From Microcebus murinus (taxonomy: Eukaryota; Chordata; Mammalia; Primates; Cheirogaleidae), in NCBI RefSeq assembly GCF_040939455.1, contig NC_134113.1:12758501-12822500 (forward strand): a stretch of 64,000 nt of DNA, read 5' to 3'. Of the stretch, positions 46,185 to 58,565 are shown piece after piece. Position 1 is the first letter of the stretch. Every line of letters starts with the position of its first letter. The notes beneath the pieces are model-generated. The model was not told the origin of the DNA and did no database searches. It was given only the letters and a program-made list of their open reading frames with translations. The position numbers and the translations under genes were made by a program.

Positions 46185-46420
46185 TTAGGTGAAACTTGCT
46201 TTGGACAATGAAATGTCAAGCCTTCACAATGATCCCACATGCTTTCTGCCACATTCCTGCCTCCTTTCCATGGCAACGGAGATGTTTCATGTGATGATGG
46301 CCCCATTAGCCTGGATTCCAAGTGAGAATGACATGGAACAGAAGCTGACCCACACAGACATGGAGCATGCATCTGAAATAAACCTTTGTTCATGGAACTG
46401 CTGAGATTTGTGGAATTGCT
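46185..46420 (+). repeat. MaLR (MLT1-like) LTR fragment
   Basis: 'ttggacaatgaaatgtcaag', 'cagacatggagcatgcatct' and 'gaaataaacctttgttcatg' match the second half of an MLT1-type LTR, including its poly(A) signal. Confidence 0.55.
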
Positions 46421-46779
46421 TGCCACTGTAGAATCACCTGGCTAGCCCTCACCGAGGCACTGAGAAAGATGGCAGGATTTGAAAAGGGGTTGCTTTGATG
46501 GAGCCTTCTGACCACACAGAGGTAGGAAACCTGGAAGAAGTTGTGCACATGATCTTTTAGTAATTTCACCCACTTTTTGATGGCCAATCAATGTCCTGAA
46601 GCCTGGTCAATCAGATTATTCTTCCCTTCTCTTGGGAGAGAAGCAAGGAAGGGGGTGTGCAGAGAAGTAGAAAGAGTAGGGAAGTGTTTGCTCTGCTTTC
46701 TCTTCCCTGGGGGCCGCCTCCTGGGTCCTTCACTCTTTTTACTTGGGCACACTCTGTGGGTTATTTCTTCCCCGCCCTC

Positions 46780-47720
46780 TCAGCCTAACCACCATCTCCA
46801 CACCGACGACGCACAAATCCTTGCACTTTTCACACCAAACTCTCTCGTGAGCTTCAGGTCTACAAAATCAACTGCTTATTAATAACCACCACCATGATTT
46901 TAAAATACAATATGTCAAAAAATTAACTCCTGTCTTTCTCCCCAAACTGGCTCTACTTTTTCCCATTCCTTGTTTCGGTGATAACACCCATTTAGCTGTC
47001 AGCCAAGCACAAACATAGCAATCACTCTTAACCTCATCTTCCCCTTCTTCTCTACATGCGATTAGTCACCACATTCTATGAATTCTCCCTCTAAAATGTC
47101 TTTAATTTCTATTCTCTCTCTCTCTGCTTAGTTAAGGCTCTCATCACTTCTTGGCTAGATTATTTTAATAACCTCTAACCAATTTCCCTCCAGATGATCA
47201 TCTACATGGTAGCCAGAGGAATATTTTGAAAATACCAATCAGATCAGCCAATTCCTTTCTTAGAAATATGTAGCGGCTCTCCTTTGCCCCAACTGTGATG
47301 CATGACCAATGACATCATTCCCGGGCTCTCATGCCCCACCTGTACCATCTCATATCTTTCATTCCCTTTCCAGGACAATACTTCAGCCACGATGAGCATT
47401 TGATGTGCCTCATTTCTACAAAGGCCAAATTCCCTTTGTGTGAGCTTTTCCACACGCTACATCCTGAGCCTGGAACACTCCTCCAATCTCTTCTTTCCTT
47501 GATTCTATTCCTCTCTTCTCCAACACTCAGTTCATGGGTCCCTCCTCAAGGAAGTTTTCCTTGCATCCCACCCAGACTGGGTTATGGACACTCCGGTGGC
47601 TCCCATGACATCCCATGTGTTCTTCTACCGTAACACTAATCATATTACGTTATTACAGTCTTGTCCCATGATGGACACCCCCTCCTGAGTGTCAAGTATT
47701 TAAAACCTGGGACTTTCCCC
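46780..47720 (+). repeat. L2 LINE, sense, 3' half
   Basis: Starts with 'caccatctccacaccgacga' (ORF2 'ADDAQI' region), passes 'gttaaggctctcatcacttc' (about 47132) and 'cctgagcctggaacactcct' (about 47463), and ends near 'actaatcatattacgttatt'. A long but frame-broken L2. Confidence 0.75.
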
Positions 47721-48899
47721 CATTATTCTGCCCTATTTGTCTTAATCTTAACCCCAATGTAGTGAGAATGACTGGAATCCATACATGATTCTCTTGTCAC
47801 CATGGTAGATCTCTCATTAGAGCCAATGAAAAAAAAAATAAGAACATTGAAGTTGCCGCATCCATATGCTCTGTGATTGGGATTATTTCATTCATTCAAT
47901 CAGCAGTGTTTATTGCATATTTACTATGTGGAAGGTTTTTATGGAACCCGCATGGTTTTGTTTTATCTCTGTGCTGGTTGCACTGAAGTCTCCTCTACTC
48001 TCACAATACTTATGTCCTTAAAGCTCTTTTTCAAAAATCTAACCCCAGAAGTTTCTAAGTGCCTCATTCATTCATGCATTTATTCCCAAATCCTCCCCCC
48101 ACACCAATAAATCATTTATTATGCAGTTGCTGGCACTCTTGTTGTCCATGAGAATTTGAAGATACAGGATCTGACAAAAGCATGGTCATGTAAGACTCAG
48201 TAGGAAAGACAAGTTTTTCTATCCAGAAGATTACCTTCCTTAGATCTGGAAGAATTTGCCAAAGAGAGCTTCATTCTTGCTCAGTGTGTCAATAATAAAT
48301 GGCTTAATAATCAATGCCTGCACACATATATATTTTTTTGTTTTCTTGGAATTTGAGCCAGCAAGGATGACTTAGGGTAAAAGAGAGTGTTTGTAGTTTA
48401 AAGAAATAGAAAAATATTTCCTTTGGTTAAATACCTAAAAAGAAAAAAAAAAAGAATAAGTTAAAAAAGAAGGAGACTTTCAAGTGATGCTTATTCGATA
48501 ATTTGAAGAAGTGTCATGGAGCAATAGCATTGTGACTTGTGCAAGTCTTGACTGCTACAGTATTACAGAAATTTCGATCACAGAGGTCCTTTGGTTCAGT
48601 ATCCTTTTGTGACAGGTTAAGTGACTTGCCGAGGGTTATGCAGACAGTAAAACAGGTCAATGATAATGCTATCAAGTGGGAATAAAAGACCAAGAGGAGA
48701 CTGTTTCCTGTACTAATAAGCTACCCACTCTACCCCACCCTGGCGCCCTTTCTATAAACTGCTCAGCATTGGTACTTGAGGCCGTGAGACTCGACGGCTC
48801 TCTCCAGACTCCTTGCCAAAGCCCTGGGCACCAGCTGATGGATGTGCAGTCCTGCTGTGCTCCAGCCAGAGCCCTTGCTGGCTGCATCTGACTTGTCTG
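47721..48899. other. Mostly unique DNA
   Basis: An A-rich tract lies at 48440-48475. 47890-47940 ('ttcattcattcaatcagcag') resembles a reverse L2 end. No coding support. Confidence 0.35.
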
Positions 48900-49080
48900 C
48901 TCCACACGCACGTGGCACTTCTCAAAGCGTGTTCCAAAGACCACCAGCATCAGGATTCACGAGATGCTTATTGCAACTTCAGATCCTGGGCCCCAACTCA
49001 GGTCTGATGCATCAGAACTCTGGGGTGAAGCCCTGGAGTCCATAAATGTTTCAAAACACCAAAGTTTGAGAACCTCTACC
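48900..49080 (-). repeat. MER5-type hAT MITE
   Basis: 'cttctcaaagcgtgttccaa', 'accaccagcatcaggattca' and 'accaaagtttgagaacctct' give the MER5A-like inverted-terminal structure. Confidence 0.75.
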
Positions 49081-49099
49081 TAACAAGCCTGCTTTTCCA

Positions 49100-49610
49100 A
49101 TGCAGTCGTTTATAGTAGATGCAGGAAGACCTGGATTCTCCACTTTACTGGCTGGCTCACATCATTTCATCTCTTTGAGTCCCAGTGTCCTCATCTGTAA
49201 AACAAGGGAATGACAACACCCATTTCTCAGCCACTTGGTGGGTGAGACAACGCACATGAAGTGCTCAGCACAGTGTTTGCCACAAACCGAGTGCTGAGTA
49301 CACCTTCATATTCAGCAGAATACAGAAGCCACACCCAGAGTGGTGGGTTGGTCCTTGCCTAAAATATTAACAGAAAAACATCCTTAGATTGCTGCAGTCT
49401 AGTTCTCCTACTTATTCAGTAAGGATAACCCCTACAGAATCAATATGATATTGCAAGAAGAGCATACATTTTGAAATCAGAGAGACCTGATTTCAAATCT
49501 TGACTTTGCCAATTGCTAGATATAATTATGAAAATCAAATCAGATAGTGATTCCAAAATGCCTCATAGAGTGTCTTGCACTACTAGACATTAGGTAAATG
49601 GTCATTGTTA
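49100..49610 (+). repeat. Two MIR SINEs in tandem
   Basis: 49110-49310 ('ttgagtcccagtgtcctcat', 'gtgctcagcacagtgtttgc') and 49455-49610 ('agagagacctgatttcaaat') are both sense MIR. Confidence 0.75.
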
Positions 49611-49760
49611 TCATCACTCCTGCCTGCTATCCTTGGCAAATTACTTAGCTTATGGGTGTGTTTTCTCCATCCGTAAAGTGTGGATTATGATGTATCTAAC
49701 CAAGCAGGTACATGTGATTCTGACCCCTTTCAGTATTTCTTTTCCCGAATGCCCACCTGG

Positions 49761-49763
<3 letters not shown>

Positions 49764-49801
<38 letters not shown>
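49764..49801. repeat. (TG)19 microsatellite
   Basis: An uninterrupted TG run of about 38 bp, a likely polymorphic marker. Confidence 0.97.
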
Positions 49802-49803
<2 letters not shown>

Positions 49804-49984
49804 CATCTTCTCTTAAACATCTCCCCTTTGTTAATACTCCTTCCTGTCTGGCTCACGGGGAGACATGTGTATATAGAACTATTGATGCTGGTCTCACTTG
49901 AGATCCTAGCTCTGACCTGGTGGTATTAGGAAGTGGGAATACTTTGACATACTCCACATATTTATTTATGTTTATTTTTCTCCC

Positions 49985-50885
49985 TTTTAAAGATTGACAC
50001 ATTTAAAAAATATGTATTTATGGTGTATAGCATAAACATATGCATACATATGGAATGGCTAACTCCAGCTGTTTAACATATACATGATCTCACACATTTA
50101 TCATTTTTTTTGTAGTGAGAACATTTAAGATCTGCTCCTGTAGCAATTTTCAAGTATGCAAAGCATTGTTATTAACTACAGTCACCATGTTATACAATAG
50201 ATCTTTTGAATTTATTCCTCCTGTGCAACTGAAATTTTGTATTCTTTGACCAACTTCTCCCCAATCTCCCCACCCCCAGCTCCTGGTAACTGCCATTCGA
50301 CTTTCTGCTTCTATGTGTAGGACTTTTTTAGATTCCGCGTACAAGTGAGATCATGTAGTATTTGTCTTTTTGTGTCTGGCTTATTTCTCTTAACATAATG
50401 TCCTTCAGGTTCATCCACATTTGGAAGTGGTAGAATTTCCTTCTTTTCAAAGACCGGATAACATTTCATTGTGTACATATAGCACATTTTCTTTATCTTT
50501 TTACCTGTTGATAGACACTTAGGTTGGTTCTACATCTTGGCTATTGTGAACAGCGCTATGAATCTGTGAATAATGCTAGCATGGGGGTACAGCTATCTCT
50601 TCTACATACTGATTTCATTTCTTTTGGATGTATAACCAGGAAAGGGGTTGCTGCATCATATGGTAGTTCTACTTTTAATTTTTTGAGAAATGTCCATACT
50701 GTTTCCCATAACAGCTGTATTAATACTAATTTATACTCACACTAATGATGTGCAAGAATTACTTTTCTCCACATCCTCGCCAACACTTGTTATCTTTTGT
50801 CTTTTTAATTCTAACAGGTGTGAGGTGATATCTCATTGTGGTTTTAATTTGCTTTTTCCTGGTGATTAGTGATGTTGAGCAAGAA
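49985..50885 (-). mobile_element. L1 3' UTR and ORF2 end, reverse strand
   Basis: 'actccagctgtttaacatat', 'tacagtcaccatgttataca', 'gtgagatcatgtagtatttg' and 'tgaggtgatatctcattgtg' follow a primate-age L1 in reverse up to 'gtgatgttgagca', where it stops. Confidence 0.85.
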
Positions 50886-52259
50886 TGCTCTTACTTAACA
50901 TAAAGTCACCAAAGATGAAAGACTAAAAATAGAGATTAAAATAAACCTGGAAACCAAGAGTTAACTAGAGATGTGGGCAGTTTCTTCAAAGACCCAAATC
51001 AAGCAAAATGCCGCAAGAAGCTCTCTCTGTTTCTCTGTATCTCAGTGTTTTCATCTGTAAAATGAGACTGTTAGACTAAGATGTCCTAGGGAACCGTCCA
51101 TTTTTTTGAGCTCTGCCTTTCTGGAGCCGGGTGTTGGAAGCACCAGGCTGCTCCACATAGAGTGCTTTTTGCCAGGAGGGCGGAAAGGAGACTCACCTGC
51201 TGGCTGGCGGGGTTCACTGTCACACTGAGTGACTCTGGGGGCTTCACCAGAGACTCAGCAGCAAGCCTGGAGAACAGGAGGGCCGAGGGAGCTAATTAAG
51301 AGCTCACTGAGTGATGAGGCCCGGGGGTGTTATGTATTTGCAGCTACAAATTGCCTTTCAGGCTCAGAATTGGCTCTAATGAGAGATCTACTAGATATGC
51401 AGTGGAGCCCCCTGAACCCCATCCCAGGTCGTCCTGGGAAGATCTCCAAAGAGTTCACAGAGGAGGCTGGAGAAGGGATGGCATGTGCAGGATGCATGCT
51501 GATGGGAGGACAGTAAGCTGCCAAGCCTGCACTGTCGCCTCTGTATATGCAGAGCAGCCAGACGCTAATGCAGCCTCGGTCTCGGGCTGGGGAATCAGTC
51601 AAGAAGGACTGATGTCTGCCCTTGCAGCAGCTGCAGGTCTAGCACGGGATATGTCTGAGGAGGGGGTGAGCCAGGCACCTGTGGGAGCACCAAGTCACAG
51701 TCTTCCCTTCATCTGGCTGTGCTAGCCCAGGCTCACGGACACATCACTTCCCAGCTACACATGGAACTCTGGCCTTAATCTCAGCCTTCCAACTCCTCAT
51801 CTACTCTTAGCAGCCCATCGGGGACCTGGCCCTGCCACTGGTACCCTTGCTGATGGCATGACACAGACATGACATACCAACCAGCTCTGAGTATCATACA
51901 TGCATAGTATCAGACCCGATGGTCCAGGCTGTTGGGCTTCTGCAGATAAGGTGCATTAGACCCAGGGCGCCCTGTTGGCTGACTCTGAGCCCTACTGCTC
52001 CCTAGACCGTCTTCCTCCCCTTCCCCACTGGAGGGCGCTGCTGAGTTTCCCACCTACCTCCCAGGCTAGGAGAAGGGGGCAAGCAGAGAGTGGTCTGTTC
52101 TGGTCAGAGGCAGTGAGGCCCCTGCTTCTTGGGCCGTGATCTCCTCCCTTTCTTCCTCCTGCTCACCTGGTCCCAGGTGTGCTGCCTCCCTGCTGTTTCC
52201 TGAGCACATCTGGCAGGATTTGCCTCCCTGGTGTCCTGTGGATCCCTCTTCCATTTCTT
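50886..52259. other. Unique non-coding DNA
   Basis: No repeat or gene recognised. Overlapping open frames on both strands at 51229-51725 are a GC-rich coincidence without recognised domains. Confidence 0.35.
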
Positions 52260-52515
52260 TCACGTTTCCACTGAAATGTCAGCCCTCTCTTTGAAGAAGT
52301 CCTCTTTCCTTATGCTGCAGCAGTAGTTCTGTTCTCCTGTCTACAACACCCTCTGCCACCACATGCTGCTTATTCTCTATAGTGCTTTTCCCATTTGACA
52401 TACATGTTTTGTCTCTTTGGACTAGAATGTGAGCTCCACTAAGGCAGATCCCCAGCGCCTGGAAGGTTACCTGCTCGTAGGTGCTAAATTGACACTTGTT
52501 CAATGAATGGGTGAA
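52260..52515 (+). repeat. L2 LINE 3' end
   Basis: 'gactagaatgtgagctccac' followed by 'cccagcgcctggaaggttac' and 'ttgttcaatgaatgggtgaa' is the sense L2 terminus. Confidence 0.75.
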
Positions 52516-53084
52516 TGATACAAAAGGCTTCAAGCAGATAGTAGACCTTGGGCTGACCTTGAAAAAGGAGTGGTGTTGAACTGGGCAGGCATTCTGGAGG
52601 CAAAAGCATGGGCAGAAAAGTGCAGAGAAACACAGCAGGTGACGGATGACAGAAGGAGGAAGCAATCAGGGTCGGCGGCCAAAACAGGGACAGGTGCATG
52701 TTGGAATGTGTGAAGAGACTCCCGCCTCATCCTGTGATGTGTTTGATGCCCTCTCCTCCACCTCTCACGCCCTCTCTCCTCCTCTACTCCAAACACTGCA
52801 TATCCCCAAGTCTTACCTCCATAACAAACCATCAACCAGGTGCTTTGGAATTTCATAAATTTTGGTTTCAGTCCTGCCCTTGCCACTTACTAGCTGTGTG
52901 ACCTTGCAGAGGTCCTTCTCGGAGCCCGTGTGACCTTTATAAGCTGCACCACCCATCGTAACTGCTCCCTGGGACCTGCTCTCAGCATTTCAGGTTTATT
53001 TCATCATTTGTGAGCTTCTTCAGCACTCTGCCTGATGTTACATTGGTATTATAACAAAGCAATTAGAAACAGCCCTCAGAATTG
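52516..53084. other. Unique DNA with a short MIR core
   Basis: 52855-52930 ('cacttactagctgtgtgacc') is a short sense MIR core. The rest is unassigned. Confidence 0.4.
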
Positions 53085-53290
53085 GGAGAAGAGCAGGGAC
53101 GACTCTGACTCTGGGCCGTGCCCCCTTGCTAGCTATGTGCTTGGGTAAGTCACTTAACCTTTCAGGACCTCAGTGTCCTTATCCGTAAAATAGAAGTTAT
53201 AATAATTCCCTTGTAGGATCGCTGTGAAGTTTCAACATAATTCCCTTTAAAGTGCTTAGCACATGGGAGGTGCTTGAAACAATTAGATCT
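53085..53290 (+). repeat. MIR SINE
   Basis: 'ttgctagctatgtgcttggg', 'cctcagtgtccttatccgta' and 'gtgcttagcacatgggaggt' cover a sense MIR. Confidence 0.8.
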
Positions 53291-54049
53291 AGCCTCCCTC
53301 ACTGTTGGTGCCCACCAGTAACCCTCTCCCCTGCCGAAGGTAGCATAGCTTCTGGCAGCGTGAGTCTTCCCACGTGGCCACTCCACAACTCCCCACAGGG
53401 CTTGGAACAGCCCAGGTATCCACAGCTCTTGCTAATTAATGGGTTGAATTTTCAAGCAACCTTAACCTCTCAGAGGGGATCATCAGTGCCATTAATCAGA
53501 GGAGGCCTTCCCAGGTCTCCTGTAAGGCAGCCTCAGGCATCATGCAGAATTCATCATAAAAATCCAAATGAGATAGCTAAAGTATGTTTCCATTTGAAAA
53601 CCCTGATTACCTCTTTGCTAATGCAAGCTGGCGCCAAGGCAGGGGTGATATTTTTATTTATTTGTGGGCTGGTGTTTGTTCTTGCAAAGATGTTTTTATC
53701 CATCTTGCAAAGGCTCTTTGGAGCCCATCCAGTAAATGGGGTGCGTTTATTTGCTTAGAATCTAATTACATTATAGAACAGTCAGGGATGGCACCTTGTG
53801 GTTTTTCTAGTCTGCTTTCCTTCCAAAGCACTTGGGGAAATGGATGGAAGAGAAATGTGATAAAGCAAGCATCTTTCTCTAGTCAGTAAGTAAATGAGGA
53901 CCAGAGGATGCGAGTGGGTCCCCTTCTGAGAGTGAAAAAGGCCTAAACCATCCCTTTCAGTTACATGCCATGAAAATTCTGGTCATGTAGGCCAGTGGGA
54001 AATCTGTATCTACAGGTATACCCTGAAGAAAGTGCTTCTTCCTTTGTAT
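53291..54049. other. Unique DNA, possible conserved regulatory element at 53430-53770
   Basis: 53430-53770 has no repeat signature and is rich in TTAATTAAT, ATTAATC and TAATTA sites, as expected for a homeodomain-bound enhancer. This is inference from motif density only. Confidence 0.3.
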
Positions 54050-54290
54050 ATTTACATAGTAGTGAATAGTAATACTGAGCTCCTACTATAGGCCAGGCAC
54101 CGTTCTAAGCACTTTAGTTACATTACTTCATTTAAATCATATAAAATACTTTTAGGTAGGTATGTGGTTTTATTATCCCCATGTGACCGATAAAGAAATT
54201 GAAGCATACAGAAGTTGACTTGGTCATGGTCAGTTATAAAATATGGTGGAGTGTCAGAACCAGTCCAAAGTCATGCTTTTAATAGCATTA
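54050..54290 (-). repeat. MIR SINE, reverse strand
   Basis: 'ctataggccaggcaccgttc', 'attacttcatttaaatcata' and 'gataaagaaattgaagcata' match a long reverse MIR. Confidence 0.8.
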
Positions 54291-54519
54291 ATATATTAAT
54301 ATTAATGTAACACATTGATATTTATTACTAACATAATGTATGAATAGATTGTTAAACATGCTAACTGACAAATTATAGATAATTAAGTTGGTAGACAGAT
54401 GACAGATAATTACATTAAATCAGTTGTGGCCAAGTTAGATGTTGGTTTCCCAATCTGTGATCCATTTTCCTTCTTCCTGACTGCTCAGTTCAGCCTACAC
54501 TTCCTGGTGTTCCTTGCAG

Positions 54520-54850
54520 TGAACTGTGGTCCTGAGTCCAGGTGCACCCGTGGAACAGGAGTGGAAGGGATGTGCGCAACTTCCGTATCCCCTGGCTAAC
54601 CAGAAGTATCTAGTCCTGCACTTCTCCCGCTTCCTCCCACTGCTTGGGTATGGTTAGTGGCTGGTGTTGCCTTGGGAGCCCCATGGTAAAGGCAGAGCAA
54701 CTCCCTCCCCGCTCTCACCTCAGCTGAGGTTTTAATGGAGCAGAGGCTGCCTACCTGCCCTGCACTGCTCCAGGACAGAGTCATCAATTTCTTTGCCCTT
54801 TTAAGTGACTGAATTTTTGAGTGTCATTGTGATGGCAGCCTCGCCCTTAC
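54520..54850 (+). repeat. Possible MaLR (MLT1-like) LTR, strongly diverged
   Basis: 'gaacaggagtggaagggatg' and the end block 'gtgatggcagcctcgccctt' resemble MLT1-type LTRs. Weak match. Confidence 0.4.
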
Positions 54851-56707
54851 TCCAACTAATAAAGTGATTTTTTTCTCTTTCATGCAATCAAAGAATCCTT
54901 GCCTTTAAAGGGAATCCAGGCTAAGTTTTGAATCTGTCACCCAATAGAGCACCTCCTGAAGACCTGTAGTTGTGGATGCCTTACTTCCTACTGAGTCAGC
55001 CTATTCTATTTTTAGAAGCTCTATTATTAGGAAGTTTTTAAAATTTAAATTCTAAGCCAAAATGCACTATGCACATGCATAGTTCCAGTGCTCCTTGAGC
55101 TTACATAAAACAATTATAATTCCCCTTCCTGCACTGGGAGCCCTCCACTTTCTGAACACGATGATCATGCCCCTTGAGTGCTTTCCTTGCCCAAATGTTC
55201 TCCATTCCTTTGAATTTTCTTCTTATAACATTGTTTTGAGATCCAAGTACCAAATCCGAAGCTTGCACATGTGGTTTGCCCAGCTTGGAGAAAAACAGGA
55301 AAACCACTTCCCTTACTCTCATTTCCTTGCTTATCTTCAGTCATTTTGATATTGAATTCAACAAATTTTGTCTGTGTTTAAAGATGCTCAGAATATGTAG
55401 GCATGGTTTTGGTATAAGCTTAGCATGGCTGATTTACTCTGAGCCTTCTGGGGGCTTCTCTGTCTTGTCCTCATTGTCCTATCTTGGAGAAGCTGGCTTT
55501 TGGACACAAGTTCAGGACTTAAGAAATATCCCTGTTTAATTCTACACTGTGCCAGTTGGTTCGCACACTGTCCAGTCAAGATTGTTCCCTCCGGATTCTG
55601 CCATCTGATATTTCCCCCTCCCAGGAAGATAATTGAGAGGTAGAGATAGTTTTGATAGAGTATCTCTAAAGCATGATAAATAAACTTTAATTTGCCACTC
55701 ACAAACCCCAAGACGGGTAAGCCACATAGCACATCATTTATCCCTGATCTAGTAGTTAGTTTATGCGCATAAAAGATGATGTTTTCAATAGGGAAATTGA
55801 ATAAGTCATCTTCTTTCAATAAGAAGATGACTTATTTGACCTTGAGAACTGTGTTATTGAGATTGTTATTGTATGTTAGTGCTTGGTTATAAAAATAAAC
55901 CCAATGTCTTATTTAGTATAACACCTTTAAGTCTCTAACTCAGGTTTCAATAAATTTCTGATATTTTAGTGAAGAAAACAGTTCACTTACTCAAAATGAA
56001 ATACTTCAAAGGGCCCTAATGGTGCACATGGGCATGGCATGGGAGGATATTAAAAGTGTCTTCAGGAGAAAGAACTCTTTGAGGTTTCCCTTGGAAACAT
56101 TTATTTCACCCGTACCCGTCCTCTTCAAGTTCATTCGCTTAATCTATTTCTTCCCACTGCACGTGACCTGTGCATTTGACTCACCCTCCCCTCTTAGCTC
56201 CCATCTCTCTCTCGGTCTCTCCCTGTCTCTGTGTCTCTTGCTTTCATTCTGTAGCTCCCACACCACACACACGAACGGATGGCCAGGGGGTTCTGTTCTG
56301 ACGGCTGCTCCCTCCACAAGTTTTAAGCTTGGCTTTTGGTTGGGCTCTTCCCAGTCAGGTGTCCTTTGGTGACTCCTGTAACCCCTGCCTGTTCAGACCT
56401 GGCCCCAGGAGCTCCATCCCTGGCGGGGCCATTCCTCGGCTTCCCAGGAGGGGGCGGTGTCCTCATTTCCGACGTGCACAGATAGTTTAGAGACTGAGTC
56501 ACCGTCCCCAGGACTGCTTGGGCGTCCTGCAGATTCAGTAACCTCGCAACCAAGACTAAGAAAGCCCAAGACACAGAGCAGAACACCAAATGACTCTATC
56601 ATTTCCGGGAAACCTGAGAAGCTATCAACACTCGCTGCTGGAACAGGGTGAGACAGGTGCTTTTGGTTGGAGGCTGCCAGGGACCTATGCTTTGTGAGGA
56701 CAAGTGA
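54851..56707. other. Unassigned non-coding DNA
   Basis: Contains a small inverted repeat at 55800-55832 ('aataagtcatcttctttcaa' facing its complement) and a pyrimidine-rich tract at 56190-56240. No gene is supported. Confidence 0.35.
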
Positions 56708-57072
56708 GTTTGTCAATTCAAGCTGCTATAACAAAACTCCGTAGACTGGGTGGCTTAAGCAACTACCATTTATTTCTCAAGTTCCAGTGGCTGGAAAGTC
56801 CAAGAGCAAGGTGCCAGCCCATGCAGTTGCTAGGATGGGCCTCTTCCTGGCTGGCAGACAGGTGCCCCCTTGCTGTGTCCTCACATGGTGGAGAATGAGA
56901 GGGCTCTGGTCTCTGCCTCCTCTTATAAGGGCACTCATCCTGTCATGGGGCTCAACCTCCATGACTCCATCTAACCCTGACTACCTCCCAAAGGCCCCAC
57001 CTCTTAATAGCATCACAGTGGGGTTAGAGCGTCAACATCTAAATTGGGGGCACACAAGCTTTCAGTCCATAA
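56708..57072 (-). repeat. MaLR LTR (MST/MLT1 type), reverse strand
   Basis: 'gctgctataacaaaactccg', 'gactgggtggcttaagcaac' and the far end 'aagctttcagtccataaa' mark a reverse MaLR LTR. Confidence 0.88.
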
Positions 57073-57597
57073 AAATAAAATACATAGGTAGGCCTGTTCT
57101 TTTCACATCCCAATGTAGAATCCCAGCTCTACCGCTTACCAGCAAGAAACACAAGTCTTCCCAACCTCATTTTACCCCTCTATGAAATGGGGCTATGAGA
57201 ATTTACTTTGGAGGTCTTGGTGATATTTAAAGGCTCAGGGGATGTCACTTCCCATCTCTTTCCCTTCGAAGCTGGTTCACACTTCTGTTCAGCATTTGCC
57301 TTTGAGTACTAAGCTTTATTTTGCCAAGTTAGGCTTATTAGTAAAGGTAGCATTAAACTGGAAGGGCCTTGAGGCCAAGTGTGTAGATAAAAATAATATA
57401 ACAACATCTTCCCAGCACAGCTAATTAGAGAGGAAGACAGAGGGCCTATACCTTGTGTGAATGCATAGTCTATCAGTATCCCTTTATTGTCCTCTTAAGT
57501 CTTACCTGTTATTTTACAAATGCAAGGAAACAGAGATTGAAAACTTGAGTGTAAATCCCTTCTCTCCTTCTGCTACCAAAAAGTTGGATATGAATCA
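57073..57597. other. Unassigned, with MIR-like core
   Basis: 57110-57230 resembles a sense MIR ('cccagctctaccgcttacca', 'atgaaatggggctatgagaa'). The rest is unassigned. Confidence 0.45.
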
Positions 57598-57610
57598 AAA
57601 CTGGGCTCTT

Positions 57611-57832
57611 TGATCAGCATGAGAATTTTTACCTGTCCCGTTTATGACCTGGGCTGGTTCATCCCTCTCTGGGTGGTCCCTGCTCCTGGGAGGTCACCAT
57701 ATTGATGCTAATTGTACTGTGGATGTGCTGTTGGCACAGTGCACTACAGCTCAGAACTCCTGGGCTCACACAGTCCTCCCACCCGGCTCCCCGTGTGGCT
57801 GGGACTACGGGTGCACAACACCGGCCCTGGCG
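57611..57832 (-). mobile_element. Alu/7SL-derived monomer, reverse strand, with 13-bp target duplication
   Basis: 'cagaactcctgggctcacac', 'cagtcctcccacccggctcc' and 'gtggctgggactacgggtgc' are the complement of an Alu monomer. Exact flanks 'aaactgggctctt' at 57598-57610 and 57833-57845 show retrotransposition. The A-tail side is decayed. It is the only 7SL-type SINE recognised in the window. Confidence 0.75.
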
Positions 57833-57879
57833 AAACTGGGCTCTTCGAATGCCAGAAACAGTCCATGATGACCATGTGG

Positions 57880-58330
57880 TGTCCTTAATAAAGATTTGTT
57901 CATTTAGCACATATTTGCTTAGAACCTCACGTGTTGGATTTAACGCTGGCGGCTGGAGAGTTGCAGTTACGATGGTGAATGACATAGGACACCATGGCTT
58001 TGCTCGTGCAGCTGTCTCTGCCTTGAATGTCCTCCCAACCCCCTTGTCTGCCCAGCAAACTGCTTTTTCAAACTGCTTTGTCTGCCCAGCAAACTGTTCA
58101 CACATCATATTCTGTTTGCCGCCTTCCTCCATCCTCCCAAGCATGATTACTCCCTCCCTGTGTTCACATGGTGTTTGCTCATAGTTTCATTTTAACATTT
58201 ATCAAGTTAGGTAGTAATGATTTATTGCACAGGGCTGTAAGCTCCTGTGCAGTAGGCACTGGACTTTAATATTTGCCTTTTTGAGACCTTGTGTGGGTCT
58301 CAATAAATGTAGTGCTCAGTAAGTAAATGA
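57880..58330. repeat. L2 fragments, reverse then sense, with internal duplication
   Basis: 57880-57990 is a reverse L2 end ('tttagcacatatttgcttag'). 58000-58330 is a sense L2 end ('gtaagctcctgtgcagtagg', 'gggtctcaataaatgtagtg'). 'ttgtctgcccagcaaactg' occurs twice (about 58042 and 58078). Confidence 0.6.
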
Positions 58331-58394
58331 AAAAATGGAAAAAAAAAATGGTCTTTGTCCTGAAGTACTCGGGGTCTAATAGGGAAAGGGCATT

Positions 58395-58565
58395 CATCTC
58401 ACCTAGATCCTACAGAAATAATGAATGGCAGGTTTCATTACGCCCATTTTACAGATGAGGAAGCTGAATCTTGCAGAGGTTAAACAACATGCTGAATGTC
58501 ACACCAAGCGTAATTAGCAGCCTGAGGATTCAGACTGAAGCCATTGTTCTCCCCACTGCTCCGTG
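58395..58565 (-). repeat. MIR, reverse strand
   Basis: 'cattttacagatgaggaagc', 'gcagaggttaaacaacatgc' and 'ttgttctccccactgctccg' match a reverse MIR. Confidence 0.75.

Noticed and set aside
51229..51725. Overlapping 95- and 132-codon frames
   Set aside because: Two different frames and the opposite strand are all open, a composition effect. No homologous domain was recognised.
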